Shown here: positions 15,924-29,100 of the stretch, piece after piece
Layout: every line of letters starts with the position of its first letter
How positions within the stretch are numbered: the stretch's first letter is position 1
Virus record (IMG/VR): IMGVR_UViG_3300021963_005763
Location: 1-64,000 of that record
From: a virus
Length of the DNA stretch: 64,000 bases
Direction: 5' to 3' (one strand)
Translations under genes and position numbers: made by a program
Notes under the pieces: model-generated
The model's database searches: none
What the model was told of the DNA's origin: nothing
Seen by the model: only the letters and a program-made list of their open reading frames with translations

Positions 15924-17540
15924 CTATTGTTCTAATTGTAACAGAGTAAGAGTAACAACAATATTCCTAATAACTACATCGTTGTTGGTTACGCTTAGGT
16001 AAATTGTAGATGTACTAGGAGAATCATTATTGAATCCAAATGCTCCTGGACTAATTAATTTTGTCAACCCACCAGATGTAGTTAATGTTTCAACAATTAA
16101 ACCAGAATTATTAGCTACCTGAGTGGCTGTTGATCTGTAAAAATCAGCAGACCTTTGAGCAGCATCTGTATAAATCCTTACCCTGGCTGGATAATTTGTT
16201 TGAATTTTAGAAATCATATATGATTTATATCCTACAATTTCCATTGTAGCTGTACTATTTGAAGCTGTAGTAATATTATCAAAAACTGTGGTCCTACTTG
16301 GTAGTGTTGCCTGTAGACCTTGTACAAAGGTAGCGGTGGTGTAGACTACTAGTCCAGACCCTGTTGTTATCGTAGCAAGTAGATTACCTGTATGATCTAA
16401 AAATAAATGATTATCACTTGAATATCTATGGATAAAACTGCTTAGATTCAATCTTGTACTTGATATTGTTGTGCCACTGTTTATTGTATTAACTAAAAAC
16501 TTTGTACCCTGATCCGATACAGTAAAGTCACTAATCGCTTTGAGACTTATACTGCCTACTGCTACCCCAAAATTTGTAGAACTATTTTGATATTGTCCTC
16601 TATAGTCAATGATGCCTAAACTATCATCTTCTCTTATTGCATTCCTTCTTCCATATGTACCACTACCCCTACCAGCAACAAAAGTGAATCTCAATGTATC
16701 GTCTAGGCTAGCATTATCTGCGTCTAATCCTCCTTCAGCAGGCACACCGACCAGTCTCAATTGACTATTCACAAAATTTACATTTGTTGCTCCATGTCCT
16801 TGTTGAACAATACCATTGTTTCTTGTAACAACAGTGTGATTATTCATTCCAGCATCGCCGAAATACAAATTATTAACACTGATACTGTCACCACTTATTG
16901 ACCATTCTTGCCACAAATGGTTAAAGGCACTAGATGGACTTAATTTAGTATTCGTTGGATGGGTAGATAGCTTGAAACTAGTACCTGCTCTAAGTGTTTC
17001 AGTAAGACTAGATGACCATGTTTCACCGGCACGGAATGACAAAGTTCCTGTTAGAGTATTGACAAACCTTGTACCATCATATCCAGCGAACCCCATTCCA
17101 CCTATAGTATCCCCTGCCTGTAAAGCTGCCTTAGCAGAAGGTGATCCTCTAGCAACTTCACTGGTTATAAGAGGATTTTTAAGACTTAGTGTACCATAAT
17201 TGTCTACATATCCGCGAAGTGTTAAGTTTGTAGGCGAGTTTGATTCAAAGTCATTACTGATAAAAATACTAGTAGATGTACTATCAGAGGGTAATGTATC
17301 CCCTATTGCTATATTCTTCTTTACTGAAAGTCTTTGAAAAGTTGCTGTATTCGTTATGTTTAAACTATTAAAGGTCACGTTACTAGAAGTTGTAACTGGT
17401 TGGGTTAAACCTAGCTCAACTCCAAGCCAGTAAACAAAATTAGGATACCTGATCCTGCCAGTGGCCTGATTGTGTGTGATCAATAACCTGGTTACACTAG
17501 TAGCAGTGAAACTATCTGGTAAGTCAATTGTACGTGGCAT
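15924..17540 (-). CDS. Fibre-like structural protein
   Basis: A 538-residue Thr/Ser/Asn-rich protein. It starts MPRTIDLPDSFTATSVTRLL, preceded by an AGGATAG ribosome-binding site. The N-terminal segment to about residue 60 (NQATGRIRYPNFVYWL) looks like an attachment domain; the centre has short beta repeats (NVTFNSLNITNTATFQRL, LSVKKNIAIGD) of the kind found in trimeric fibres. The C-terminal part (YKSYMISKIQTNYPARVRIYTDAAQRSADF) may be a compact beta domain. Low-complexity fibre sequence makes family assignment unreliable. Placed within the baseplate-fibre operon directly after the 863-residue protein. Confidence 0.6.
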   Translation of the reverse strand: MPRTIDLPDSFTATSVTRLLITHNQATGRIRYPNFVYWLGVELGLTQPVTTSSNVTFNSLNITNTATFQRLSVKKNIAIGDTLPSDSTSTSIFISNDFESNSPTNLTLRGYVDNYGTLSLKNPLITSEVARGSPSAKAALQAGDTIGGMGFAGYDGTRFVNTLTGTLSFRAGETWSSSLTETLRAGTSFKLSTHPTNTKLSPSSAFNHLWQEWSISGDSISVNNLYFGDAGMNNHTVVTRNNGIVQQGHGATNVNFVNSQLRLVGVPAEGGLDADNASLDDTLRFTFVAGRGSGTYGRRNAIREDDSLGIIDYRGQYQNSSTNFGVAVGSISLKAISDFTVSDQGTKFLVNTINSGTTISSTRLNLSSFIHRYSSDNHLFLDHTGNLLATITTGSGLVVYTTATFVQGLQATLPSRTTVFDNITTASNSTATMEIVGYKSYMISKIQTNYPARVRIYTDAAQRSADFYRSTATQVANNSGLIVETLTTSGGLTKLISPGAFGFNNDSPSTSTIYLSVTNNDVVIRNIVVTLTLLQLEQ

Positions 17541-17541
17541 A

Positions 17542-20133
17542 TCATTCTATCCTTATTATTTCATCTAATTCATTTGTTATCGGAACATAATTCTCGTCTA
17601 ATATTCTTGGATCACCACCATAGAAATAGACGTCAGGAAGTTCAGCTTCTTTCTGTCTAATAAACTTAGCCTGTCTAACTTGGCTAGTAAGTAAAGACTC
17701 TGTTCCTGTCCAAATTCTACCTTTTCTATGAGTTATTGTTAAGGTAACTCCAGGTTCTAATCTGTCACCAATATTTAATTTAATCTGTTGGGTAGAGGTA
17801 GTAATTTCAAATTCAGCTAATAAAGTTGTTAATTCTGTACTACTAAAATTTTCATATACCTGTCTTTCAGTCTTACTGAGTGGTCTACCTCCATAGAAAA
17901 CTTTTACCTGATCTATTGCTGGTATAATATAGTTGCCGCCCATATCTGTTTCATTGTTAAGATTAATACCCAGGCCAGTTTGTGTATTAAACGCCGAAAT
18001 AGTGTAGGTTGTAGTATTTGTTGTGCTGGTTGTAAAGACATAGACACTATCTGAAGCGCCTGGTATAGTTTGTAATACGCCTTGATCTATTATTTTACTG
18101 CCTAAATCACTCCATGGAGCAGGACCAGTTCCGCCTGTTCCTCTTCTTAATTGATACAAAGCATTGTCACTTCTACCAAAAAATTCAATACGCTCTCTAT
18201 CTAATAGCACTACACCTGGAACATTTTTAGCATCATTAACAGGACTTAATCTAGATTCGTCGTTTATATAAATTGTTTGATCATCAGGAGCAACTAATGC
18301 TGTAAGAAAAGTAGTATGCTCTTTACTCAAACGTTTATAACTTGTTCGTTCGTAAAAATCGCTGAATATTCTAAATCCGTATACTTGATTAGGAATATCT
18401 GGACGCTTTATGGATGTTGCCATTATAACTGAACTTGGATTCAAATCATAATCATAGGATATCTCGATAGTTCTAGCATCCGATAATACTCTGAAGTCTA
18501 TTCCATGTACAAGAGGAATCCCATCAACATAGACCCACACATAACTATCATCGAGAATAGCTCGTATGTAAGAAAATCTCCTCGATGGGGAGTACTGAAA
18601 TATTTCAGTTTCTAAAAATAAATTATCATGATTGCTAAAACTGGTTACTTTAACCGTTGTATCATTCAAAACACTAGGCTCAAATCTCAAAATATTTCCA
18701 CTTATTATATAATCATAGAGGTTACCTGTTTCACGTTTTTTGTTTACAATCGATATATACACACCATTTTGATATAGCCCAGGTTGTAGAATAATACGAT
18801 TATTAGCGAAATCATAATTAAAATCATATCCTGATCTAATAGGAGTACCATTAGCATAGACCAATATATCAGTAGGATCATATGGACCAATAGGTGTATG
18901 TCCATCATCAAAAAAACTAAAAAATCTATTATTATCAGTAACAAAATAATTGCTAACCTTAGGCGGCATTAACCTACGTCTTATAGTATTCAAACTACCT
19001 GTGCCTGTTTCAACAATTACCTTATCGCTAAAAGGTTGCCATGAAGCTAGCGTTGTATTCAATGTAAGTGTTTGACTACCGCTTACAGTGTAATAATCCT
19101 CTTTAATTTTATTAAACTTTACATCAGGTATACTAAAGAACCACGCAGATAATTGATGCTGCCCTGGGGGTAAATTATAAAAATGTATTGCTGCTCGTGT
19201 ATCTTTGTCTTTATGTATGTTAGGATTACCCTGCCAAGATTCTTCTAAAATATAGCCAAAGTTATTTGTTGATGATGTAGTGAGAGCTGCAACTTCTTGC
19301 CCATCTGCCAGTACATACACATTTTTAATTGATTCAAAACTTGCTAAACTTTCTAATATTACAAATGATGTAACAGTATTGTCTACATAGATTGAGTTTT
19401 CATCGATTAGTCCTGTACCACCTATTCTTACAAAACTATATCCAGCAGTGCCTCTGCTTGGTTGCGGTGGTAATACAATATTTTTACCTTGAATAAAATA
19501 TTGATTACTTGTTGTAAAATTAGTTGTAGTAGATCGTTGAAAAATTTGATCATTAAATGTTACAATAAACCCAGCTGCTGATTCAATACTACCAGTAATT
19601 TGATTTGTTACAGTTGTATTTGCCTCAACTAAAAAAGATCCTGACAACACAGTTGCATATGTTTCCCCCGCCTGGGTATATACATTAATGCCCAGGCTAT
19701 CTGTAGTATGGCCTGGTACTAACTCTTCTGGGGCAAAATCATGTTGTGGAGACATGAATTCGCCACCACTTATGACAGTTTCATTAGAATTAGTAGCTAA
19801 TGCCGAAACTGAATATCCATTTTGCCAACTACCTGCATCTAACGACAAATCTGCGGCGGCAGGTTCAAAATCGTATTTCCAAAATTCAACCCCTGGATCA
19901 GAATACACTGTAGCACTGAAAATGTAACATGTACCGGATGAAAGGTTATTGATTTTTATCAAAGCTCGGCCACGTAGTTCTGTATCTTCTAAAAGATTAT
20001 ACCAAATGGTTGTACCTGTGGTTGCTATTAGAGATTCGTTAACATATACCACAGTTCTAGAAATATCAGCCAAAAGATTATCAGTTACAATGATTGCCGA
20101 ACTAGCTGTAGTTGTTTGATCAATAGTTCTCAT
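17542..20133 (-). CDS. Large baseplate/fibre-associated structural protein
   Basis: An 863-residue protein whose ATG overlaps the stop of the giant upstream gene (TAATG). The N-terminal third carries beta-rich sequence including EFWKYDFEPAAADL and ISGGEFMSPQHDFAPEEL, then repeated strand-turn units with DDGHTPIGPYDPTDILVYANG and YVDGIPLVHGIDFRVL, which look like tandem copies of one beta module (a declared name, a GxDF motif and a following strand). The C terminus is more soluble and charged, containing QVRQAKFIRQKEAELPDVYFYGG. It probably sits next to the giant baseplate protein; T4 gp8 or gp10 would be the positional counterparts, but I see no direct match to either. Confidence 0.6.
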   Translation of the reverse strand: MRTIDQTTTASSAIIVTDNLLADISRTVVYVNESLIATTGTTIWYNLLEDTELRGRALIKINNLSSGTCYIFSATVYSDPGVEFWKYDFEPAAADLSLDAGSWQNGYSVSALATNSNETVISGGEFMSPQHDFAPEELVPGHTTDSLGINVYTQAGETYATVLSGSFLVEANTTVTNQITGSIESAAGFIVTFNDQIFQRSTTTNFTTSNQYFIQGKNIVLPPQPSRGTAGYSFVRIGGTGLIDENSIYVDNTVTSFVILESLASFESIKNVYVLADGQEVAALTTSSTNNFGYILEESWQGNPNIHKDKDTRAAIHFYNLPPGQHQLSAWFFSIPDVKFNKIKEDYYTVSGSQTLTLNTTLASWQPFSDKVIVETGTGSLNTIRRRLMPPKVSNYFVTDNNRFFSFFDDGHTPIGPYDPTDILVYANGTPIRSGYDFNYDFANNRIILQPGLYQNGVYISIVNKKRETGNLYDYIISGNILRFEPSVLNDTTVKVTSFSNHDNLFLETEIFQYSPSRRFSYIRAILDDSYVWVYVDGIPLVHGIDFRVLSDARTIEISYDYDLNPSSVIMATSIKRPDIPNQVYGFRIFSDFYERTSYKRLSKEHTTFLTALVAPDDQTIYINDESRLSPVNDAKNVPGVVLLDRERIEFFGRSDNALYQLRRGTGGTGPAPWSDLGSKIIDQGVLQTIPGASDSVYVFTTSTTNTTTYTISAFNTQTGLGINLNNETDMGGNYIIPAIDQVKVFYGGRPLSKTERQVYENFSSTELTTLLAEFEITTSTQQIKLNIGDRLEPGVTLTITHRKGRIWTGTESLLTSQVRQAKFIRQKEAELPDVYFYGGDPRILDENYVPITNELDEIIRIE

Positions 20134-23100
20134 TACAATAACTCTCTAAAATCTCCACCTAATGGTAAGTTACCACCACCGGTGCTTCCCCCACTTGTAG
20201 GCGCTATATCTGAATACACATAACAATCAAATACACCCTGTGAAACAACTGCTCCACCTGATGTTTTAGCGATTTGAATAGTCAAATTAAATCTGCCAAA
20301 TGCGCTGGCAGTATCGGCTAATGCTCTAGCATACCATCCCAAATTACCAAATACTGCTGATGTTTCAGCAGTATTTACTGTAACCCAATTTCCTGTAATA
20401 GCGCCTGAGGCAAAATCTGCGTAGGTTAAGGTATTAGCAAAACCTGGGCCAGTAAATTCTACTGTGCCTTGCCATTCATTTACAGGCTCAACAATACCTC
20501 TTACATAATATGTAGACAAGGAAGTATTGACTGCCCATGTCTGAGAAGTAGGTTTATTAGATAAAGCTTCTGCTTGATCGTATATATAAAAATCAAATGT
20601 ACCTGTATTGTTTATCCTAATATTGGAATAGGCTGTATTTCCATTTACTGTATAACCATAGACAGGCACATTACCATAGACCTGATTTAATTGATCTAGT
20701 ATATAAATTGTAGCACTGTTAACTGTCTTACCAGGCAATGTAATCCAAACTACTTCAGTACTTTCTAGTCCAGTCGTAGCAGCATCGCTAGAAACATTGA
20801 AGGAAATGTCTGCGTATTGACCACCTGGGTTAACTGTACCGCCATCAACCATTACAAATGTTCCTGTATATGTTGTAGTGTTTAAATCGCTTACTGCAAC
20901 AGTACCGGTAATAACAAATGGAATCACTGTGCCCGCATTTACATAGGTAGTTGTTAACCTAAATGTAGCAGTTGATCCTTCATAAACTGAAGGAGTGAGA
21001 GAAGTTAGTTGATAAGTGCTTGGTTGGGTTAAAGAAGTATCTAGAATAGAAATGCTAGTAACCGTAGTAGTAATTGTTGTACTATACGAGTTAACATTTG
21101 TTACAGTGCTAATGTCTAATCCGAACGACATTATTTCTGTACCTTCGGTTAGGAAATCTTCAGTAAACTGTACATCAAAGCTAATCGGTAAATCATCTTC
21201 GCTATAGAATGTAATCCAATCTGATACAAGAGTATTGGCGGTTATGTCACCGGATGTGATGTTTATACCAGACCCAGTAACTCTTGCTCTAATACCATCA
21301 CTGGCAAAATCTAGATTTGATCCAGCTACGGTAAATTTAACAACTTCTCCCTCTTTGGCAGATGTTACAACTGCTCCATCAACGTTCCTAGCAGTAAGTG
21401 ACCATGTGCTCATACCTAATGGACGGTTTCTCAGTTTCATTGACTTGTTAGCAATGATCTTAGTGCTTGTACTCGAAGCTGTAGTAATCCACGAAACAAC
21501 ATTTACATAATACGTTTCTGTATTAAGTCCACCATTGGTTAATGTATTAACAGCATTAATTGTAGAACTAGTAAGGAAAGTAATTGGCAAGCTAGTAGCA
21601 TTGGTAGTAATTACTCCTGTTAAGCCTCCAACAAAATCTGCAGCAACTATATTGGTTCCTGTAATATAATACCAGTATGTTCTGCCTTGTCCAAAATCTA
21701 CATCATTTCCACTTATGGTCCAGGTAGCTGTATATCCTTCCATCATGCTAGGAGCACTTGAACTGAGGTAATAATCAGAAAATATACAATTGCCAACATA
21801 GGTGTTGTAATTGCCAATTAATCTGTTTTGTGGCTCAATTGTTTCTAATAAACTGTATGTTCTCAACCTAGATGTAGTAGAACCAGCTGTAGTTAAAACC
21901 TGTAATGTGCCTGTTGAAAGAGCTATAAAAGTTTTGCTACTAGTGATTGTTGATATTGATTTTATCCCATCAAATCCAGTGGCTGCTATTCCAGTAATCT
22001 CTATCACATCACCTGCTCTCAAAGCGCCATTAAAGGGAGTCATAGTTTCAAAGGTTATAGCCGAACCTGCCAGAGTAGATGTACTAGACGCAAATTTAAT
22101 CAAATAAGTAGCAGTACTGATTTGTATACTATTATTAGCAGCATTAACAGACACAACAACTGTGTCAGTCCTTACTTTACGATACGGTGTGTTTAGGAAA
22201 TTTAAAGTTTGGCCAGGAACGATACCTGTTGTAGTATTAAGGAATAATACTATAGAACTACTAGATGCAGTCGAAACAACTCTAGCTCTAGAATAATAAC
22301 TTGTAAAATCATTCCAACCACCGCCATTATCATAGACAGTACCAGTTGACAAGATAGGAGTTGTATAATCAAAAGCCAATCCAGTTAGCTGTCTGCCAGG
22401 AAACTCTAATCCTGTCATTAAAATAGGCAAATAATCACCGGGCATAGTAGATGAAGGTGTATAATAATTGTCTACTCTGTCTATGGCATTATAAAGATTG
22501 ATATTTTTAGTATAGTTAATTTTAAGAACTTTTCCAGCGGCTGGCAAATAATTTTTGAATATGAATTTAGAATGATCCTTATTATACCCGTTTTCATCTT
22601 TGCTAAAACTTATAATGTCATAATCAGAACTTAAAACTAACTTTCTATCTAACGTAGCAACAATATTAAATTTATTTGTATCAGCCTGATACGGTAATTC
22701 ATAATCAAAATTTAATCCGTTAGTTGTAGTAGTGTAGGATACTGTAGTTGCCCCGACTTCACCTGTCCTAGAATACCTATCAAATTTCAAACCAATAACA
22801 TTTTTACGTGTTGTGGTATTTGTTAGAATAACAGACGCAGTTGCTCCAGATCCATTACCTCCGCTAAATGTCACGTAGGTTAATCTATCGTATCCCAATC
22901 CTTCTCTGGTTACAACAATTTTGTAAACTTTACCATTTCTAATATATGCTTGTGCTAAGGCAGGGATTGAGGGATTACTATAAGAATTTATTGTAACTGA
23001 CGGGGCACTAGTATATCCGCTACCGCCATTTGCTATGATAATTTCTTTGACTCCGTAACTATAATTATCTGTCCAATCCTTCCAAGGATAGGTTAGCAAA

Positions 23101-26100
23101 ATACTGGAATTAGTAGAATCAGTTACAACTTTTTGTGTAGTAGTGAATGTACCTAATGTTGAATTATAATATGAAGGTAAATCAAAATCTGTAGTGTGCA
23201 TACGAGCATTTTCTAAATATTCATATGCGCTGACAAAGTTTCGTACCTTAGTCCTATAAGGCTTAATTTCTTTTATGTAATCTTCAATATACTTACTGCT
23301 ATCTAATGTATAAGAACTGCTGGTATTGAGATAGGAAATACTATTTTTAACTGTTATAAAACTAGTCTTAAACGCCCAATCTAATAATTTTTGTTCTGTA
23401 AGAGCATACTTTACTCCCTTAAAGAACATTAGGTTCCAATAAACTTTAAAATCATCTACAAAAATATCTTCTTTTAAAGCAATAATAATATTGGCTAATT
23501 CTCTATCCGGTAATTGATCAAACAACGTCTCATCTATACTGAGTTTGTCATAAGCATAGTCAGATGTAGAAATATTCCATAAATTATCATTAAATTGAAT
23601 AGTTCCATTCTGTAAATAAACAATTTTATAATCCTGAGAAAAATCTCCATTTAATGATTTTTCTAGTACAATAAAATTGCCATTTCCAGAATTTAAAATC
23701 TTAATATAATCACCTATATCTGTATCAACCAATGTGTCTAACTGAAAAACATCATTTATTGTATACCTAAATCCCTTATATGTGTCATAGTCCGATGCAC
23801 GATAATCTACATAATTCCAATATAGAGTTGTATTATATAACTGTGTTCTAGATTTGATCCAAATTCTTAAAGCATAATCAAATTTATAAAAACTCCATCT
23901 ATCATTACTATTCGAATCTACTGCTACAACAGCAACATGTTCCCTTACGGTTAAGACAGGATTAGAAACAAAATTACTACCTGAGTTTGTTATCATAGCA
24001 GAAATAACTTTACCCTGACTGTCTATCTCTGTTTTGATTTCTGCACCACTTAAATTATTAGCTATGGTCACCTTAGGGGCATATCCATAACCATACCCCT
24101 GGTTGATAACATCTACTCTAATAATTTTACCATTATACACACTACATGATAATTGCGCACGTAAGAATGTTTCTGTGCTTACATCTACTAATTGATCAAA
24201 TTCGTCAACTAATAAGTCATAGTCACCAGAATCTTCTGCTGGAATAGGTTCAAAACTATTAAGTTTGGCTAGATTTCTATTTCCAACAATAATGTTGTTA
24301 GCTAGTATATCGTTAGCATACCCTAGACAATTTCTCAAAGCTTGAAATCTATCTTTAAATATTGTCTGCTGTGGTCTAATTCCTAATCCATACTTTTGTC
24401 TGAAACTTAAAGACATATCGGGTACTGGATTTCCAATAGAATCTCTGCCAATCAGACTGTCTACAAATTTCTTATCTAGTAAGGACACAGGCATTGAAGC
24501 ACTATCACCCTCAGTCATTATAACCCATTCTGTATGTCGGGGAATTGAACTTTTTACACTATCGAAAGTAATATTAGCGCTGATATTTTTAGCAATTAAA
24601 TTGCCTTGAATATTTCCAAATGCTAAAGAATTTGTAGACAAAATATTGGCATATTTTAATCCATAGCCTAAAGGATCAGCAATGACCCTAGAAACTTCAT
24701 ACGCTGTAATCTTTCTTGATTTTACATTAGGTGCAGTAACCTTATTTTTGACCCAATAAAAATAAACATTCTCAAAGGATCCGGTCACAGTGTTAAGAAT
24801 TTGTTTTACACTCACTACACTATTGTCTGGATACTTAGGCTGACCACTTATACCTCTAGATAGTCCCCCTGGAGTATCAGCTGCCACTGCCCATTCGCTC
24901 GGTAGTAAATCAGATTTGACCCATTCATAGATATCTATACTGGCCCCGGGAAACAATTTGCCCCAATTATTTTTCCTAAAAATTTCATTACCTTGTTCAT
25001 ACCAAATATATTTGGCTGTGGATAAATCCCACCATAATTCTCCAACATGATCTTCAATCCAACTATTTTTAGAATCATTAATCGTGTTAGCAATGCCTAA
25101 AGAATAAATTGCAGGATCTGCTGATGTCTTGTATTTTAATTCTTGTTCAGCAATACCGGGTATTCTTCCTTTCAACGGATCAAATACATCTAGATAATCT
25201 AATAAAATTTCATTCTTAGTATCAATTAAACAAATTCTTCTCATCGTGTCAATATCTACAGTAGGTTCTTGTAAACGGAGAACATTCCATGTTTGACTTA
25301 GAGTATTTGAGACCTTAAATTGATAAAATCGTGAAATATCGTTAGAAGATGAAGAAGCAGAGTTTGACGGAGCGCCAACAAAAATGCTGCTATCGGTTAC
25401 TGCTACAGATTTGCCATATCTACCGTTGGCGTAGACATTATCCGGTAATAATTCATCTGCCTGAACAAAATATCCATCTAATTTAGTATATGTATAAGCA
25501 GCTCCTGAATCCTGGACACTATTAATAAATTTAGTTTCATTGTTATCAAATGTAGTTTCACCTAGTAGATCGATTTTGTTTTCGTAGAATTTAACATATT
25601 CAGATTTATTAGTACCCAGAGCAGTGATAACCAAGGTGTCTTCATCTGGACTTATGTCTATAGATTCACCAAATAGTAAATCAGAATTTTGAATTGGATT
25701 TTCTAAAATCTGACTGAGTTCATATCTACCAGAAGACTGTTCCGCATAGACAGCAACTTTACCATAGGTATTATAACTACTCAATGGCTTAGAAGATCCA
25801 ACAAAGATATATTTTCCTGACTTAGATACTGCTAGACTTTGTCCAAATTCATCATTGTATCCAAATGGTGAATCTAAAGTTTGCTTCCAATATAGGCCAC
25901 TATTAAATATTTGAACAATACCTTCTTGCCCGAAGTTGAAGTAAGATGGCGCACTAATTGCAATAGTAGAGCCCGCATCCGAACCAGCGATAGCCCAACC
26001 CCATTTACTACCTGCATTCAATGATACAGTTGCCGTGGTAATTAATTCTATAAATCCTACATATGCGGTAGCAGCACCAACAGTTGTCATACTAGTGCCT

Positions 26101-29100
26101 GTAAATGTAACTGTTGGAGCTGATGTATAACCAGTTCCTCTATTTGTTATAATAATACTTGTTCCAGTATTTCCTGTCTTGACTAATACTGCTGTAGCCG
26201 TAGTGCCTCCGGGCTGATTAGGATTAGAGAACGTAATAGATATCGAGCCAGTGCTAACAGGAGCAGTAGTTATTATAACATTTGCTACAGTATCGGTCCC
26301 AAAATTTGTTATAGAAGTTCCTGTGCCTGATATAGAATAAGCAAAAACAGTGCCAGTTCCTAGATATGAATCATTGCCAGGTGCTCCGACTAATAATGTA
26401 GTGGCCGAATTTAATCCTACCTTATTAATATACAGACTGTGCCCAAATCTAGAATTTTGATGAGTAGCAGTTGTAGCAGCAGTTTGAAATCCTGTAGTAG
26501 CAAAAGGTCTTGTAAAGGCAAATTTTGTTACTTCGGCTGTTCTATTCGAATTTTTTGTACTAACTTTTACTACACCTTCTCTGATATAACCACGAGATAC
26601 ATTTGTGCTACTGGTGATTGCTACTAGATAAGACGTCGATGTTGTTGCTCTAACATTTGTAGCACTAGGTGCTCCTGTAATGTAAAGATTTTTTTCAACA
26701 TCGTAAGCAAGACTATATCCAAAATCAGTCGTAGTATTTGTTTGACAAAATATTTGCCCGTTACTATTGAGTACATAATCAAAATTAGCTGTTAATCTTT
26801 CGTTAGACAGTTTCCTGTAGACGGCTACTTTACCAAAATTATATGAATTAACACTATGGTATGTTGGACTAGATACTAGCAGTGTATCGCCTGCAAATTT
26901 TAAACTAAAACCAAAACTTTGTCTTGCAGGAGATTGAGCTGTAGTGAACTCAGTGGCACTATTAAAATTTTTAATTTTTTCTAATACCGTCCATTTTTGA
27001 TCCTGATTTTTATCTACCCAAATTTTAGATCCATAACCATATCTAAATAAATCTGTTGATTTTGAGAAAGCAGCATAATCACTGAATCTTACTGGTTCAA
27101 ACTTAAACAGACTTCCATAATGAACAAGCGGCTCATTAACAATACCAGCCAATGTAGAATCTACTGTGAATTGATTAGATTTGTTGATAGTCTTAACAAT
27201 ATAAACGCCGTCTACTTGATAGTTAAATCTAACAACACTGATAATATCACCTGCTATTAAGCCATGATTAATATCAGTTACAAAAGTTATATCAATTCCT
27301 GGAGAATTTACATAAACACCCTTTATCTTTGCTCTTTGATTCGAATACCTATATACAGACCAATCACCGTTTTCTAAAAATCCTAACCATATTGTTGTAC
27401 CATCTTGAATAAGACTATTGTTAGCTATGTCTAGTAAACTATTTTTACTATAGGCAGTAGTAGTTACATCGTCTAATCTAACATATCCTGCGGTAGTTAA
27501 TTTAATATTGTTATCGTCAAAAGTTCCATTGACTGTTACAAAGGTGCTGGTTATCGAATAATTTGTAGGAGCAATTAATAAATCAGTCGACGAAGTGTAA
27601 TGTACAATACCAGATGTATTTTCGGTCAATTGGTCAGTAAGTGTAACCAGATATGGATTTTCTAAATATGAACCTTCTAATAACGGAAATTCAATTTCTT
27701 TGAAGCTGGATTCTGATCCATACGATCCTACTCTAAATGCCCATTCTTCTTTAATCTCTATACTACTATAATCTCGATTTTCACCAGCTTTGGCAATATT
27801 ATCTATGGCTTTCTTCGTACCTTTATCTCTTATATATCCTTGATAATATTTGTATTCAGCCTTGGCATTGGTTATTAATTTACTTAGATACAACCTAGGA
27901 GTATATCCAATGAGATGCTGAGCTAGGTCTTGTTGTTTAACATCAAAATTATCTATATCTAAACTATAAAAATCTTCAAATTGTTGTGCCTTGTAATCAA
28001 AATTAGGCAAAAGTTGGCTCACAGGTTTTCCGTCTAACAAGGTCCATTTAGTAAAATCAAACGTAACATCATACAATATTCTTTGATTAGCTGAATAATA
28101 AAGACTATTGAAAATCACTATTTGACTTGGATAGTACTCTTTGTAGGGCAACCAATTTGTTATTTTAATTTGATCATAGATAAACCCTGGACTTCTAATG
28201 TCTCCATTCCATCCCTTAGTTCTAAATCCAGATAATTTTATTCTCTTTTGTCTATAGCCTGTTGCTGCATCATAAATTGTATCATTAAAAACTGTAGTAT
28301 TGTTCAATACAAGTTCATGCTCTTTTTGTATTAAATTAATCTTGGCAAAAAATATCCCCTCTTCTGTGTTTTTTGTTTTAATTACACAGCTACCGTCTAA
28401 TCTTGAAATGTCGAAACCATCTCGCGGAAATAGTTGTCCGTCTGATTTTTGTAAAGAGTATTCATAATTATCAGCAAAAAGATTATCAACAATAGCGGTA
28501 GTATTATCAACTTTCAAATAATCCGCAAATGGTGACAGTGTGATTAAATTACCATCTGCCCAATTATGTACACCCCAAAATGCTAATTCTTTGCCGCTGA
28601 AATTCCAATCAATAACTTCATTGAGGTCAGGGTTGAAATAATCAAAAACAAAACCTTTTGTCTTTAAATATTCTCCATAGCCTAAAATTACATCATAAAC
28701 TTCTTGAATAGACCTAAATTCAGAATTATAATTTACTCTTGATTCTACAGATTCAAATTTCTTAGGTATAGCAATTCTCAATCCACCTTTGGTAGGTAAT
28801 TCAGGTAATCTAGCAAAGAATGTAGGGTTGAAGGTTGCCTGGGCAGCATGAGAGACCTTTACACGATAAAACTGATTACTATATAAAACAATTTGACCTT
28901 GTTTATAAAACTTATTGCTCGATCCTATTTCAATGTTAGACAATGTAGAAGAATCTAGATTTGGTTGCCATAATACATAATCTTCATCTTTGCCACCGAC
29001 TTTTAAAACTGTATCATTATTTGTATGAATTGCCTTTAGAATAGTAAAATAAGGTGCTTGTCTATCATATCCTCTAATTATGAATCTATCGCTAGTTTTC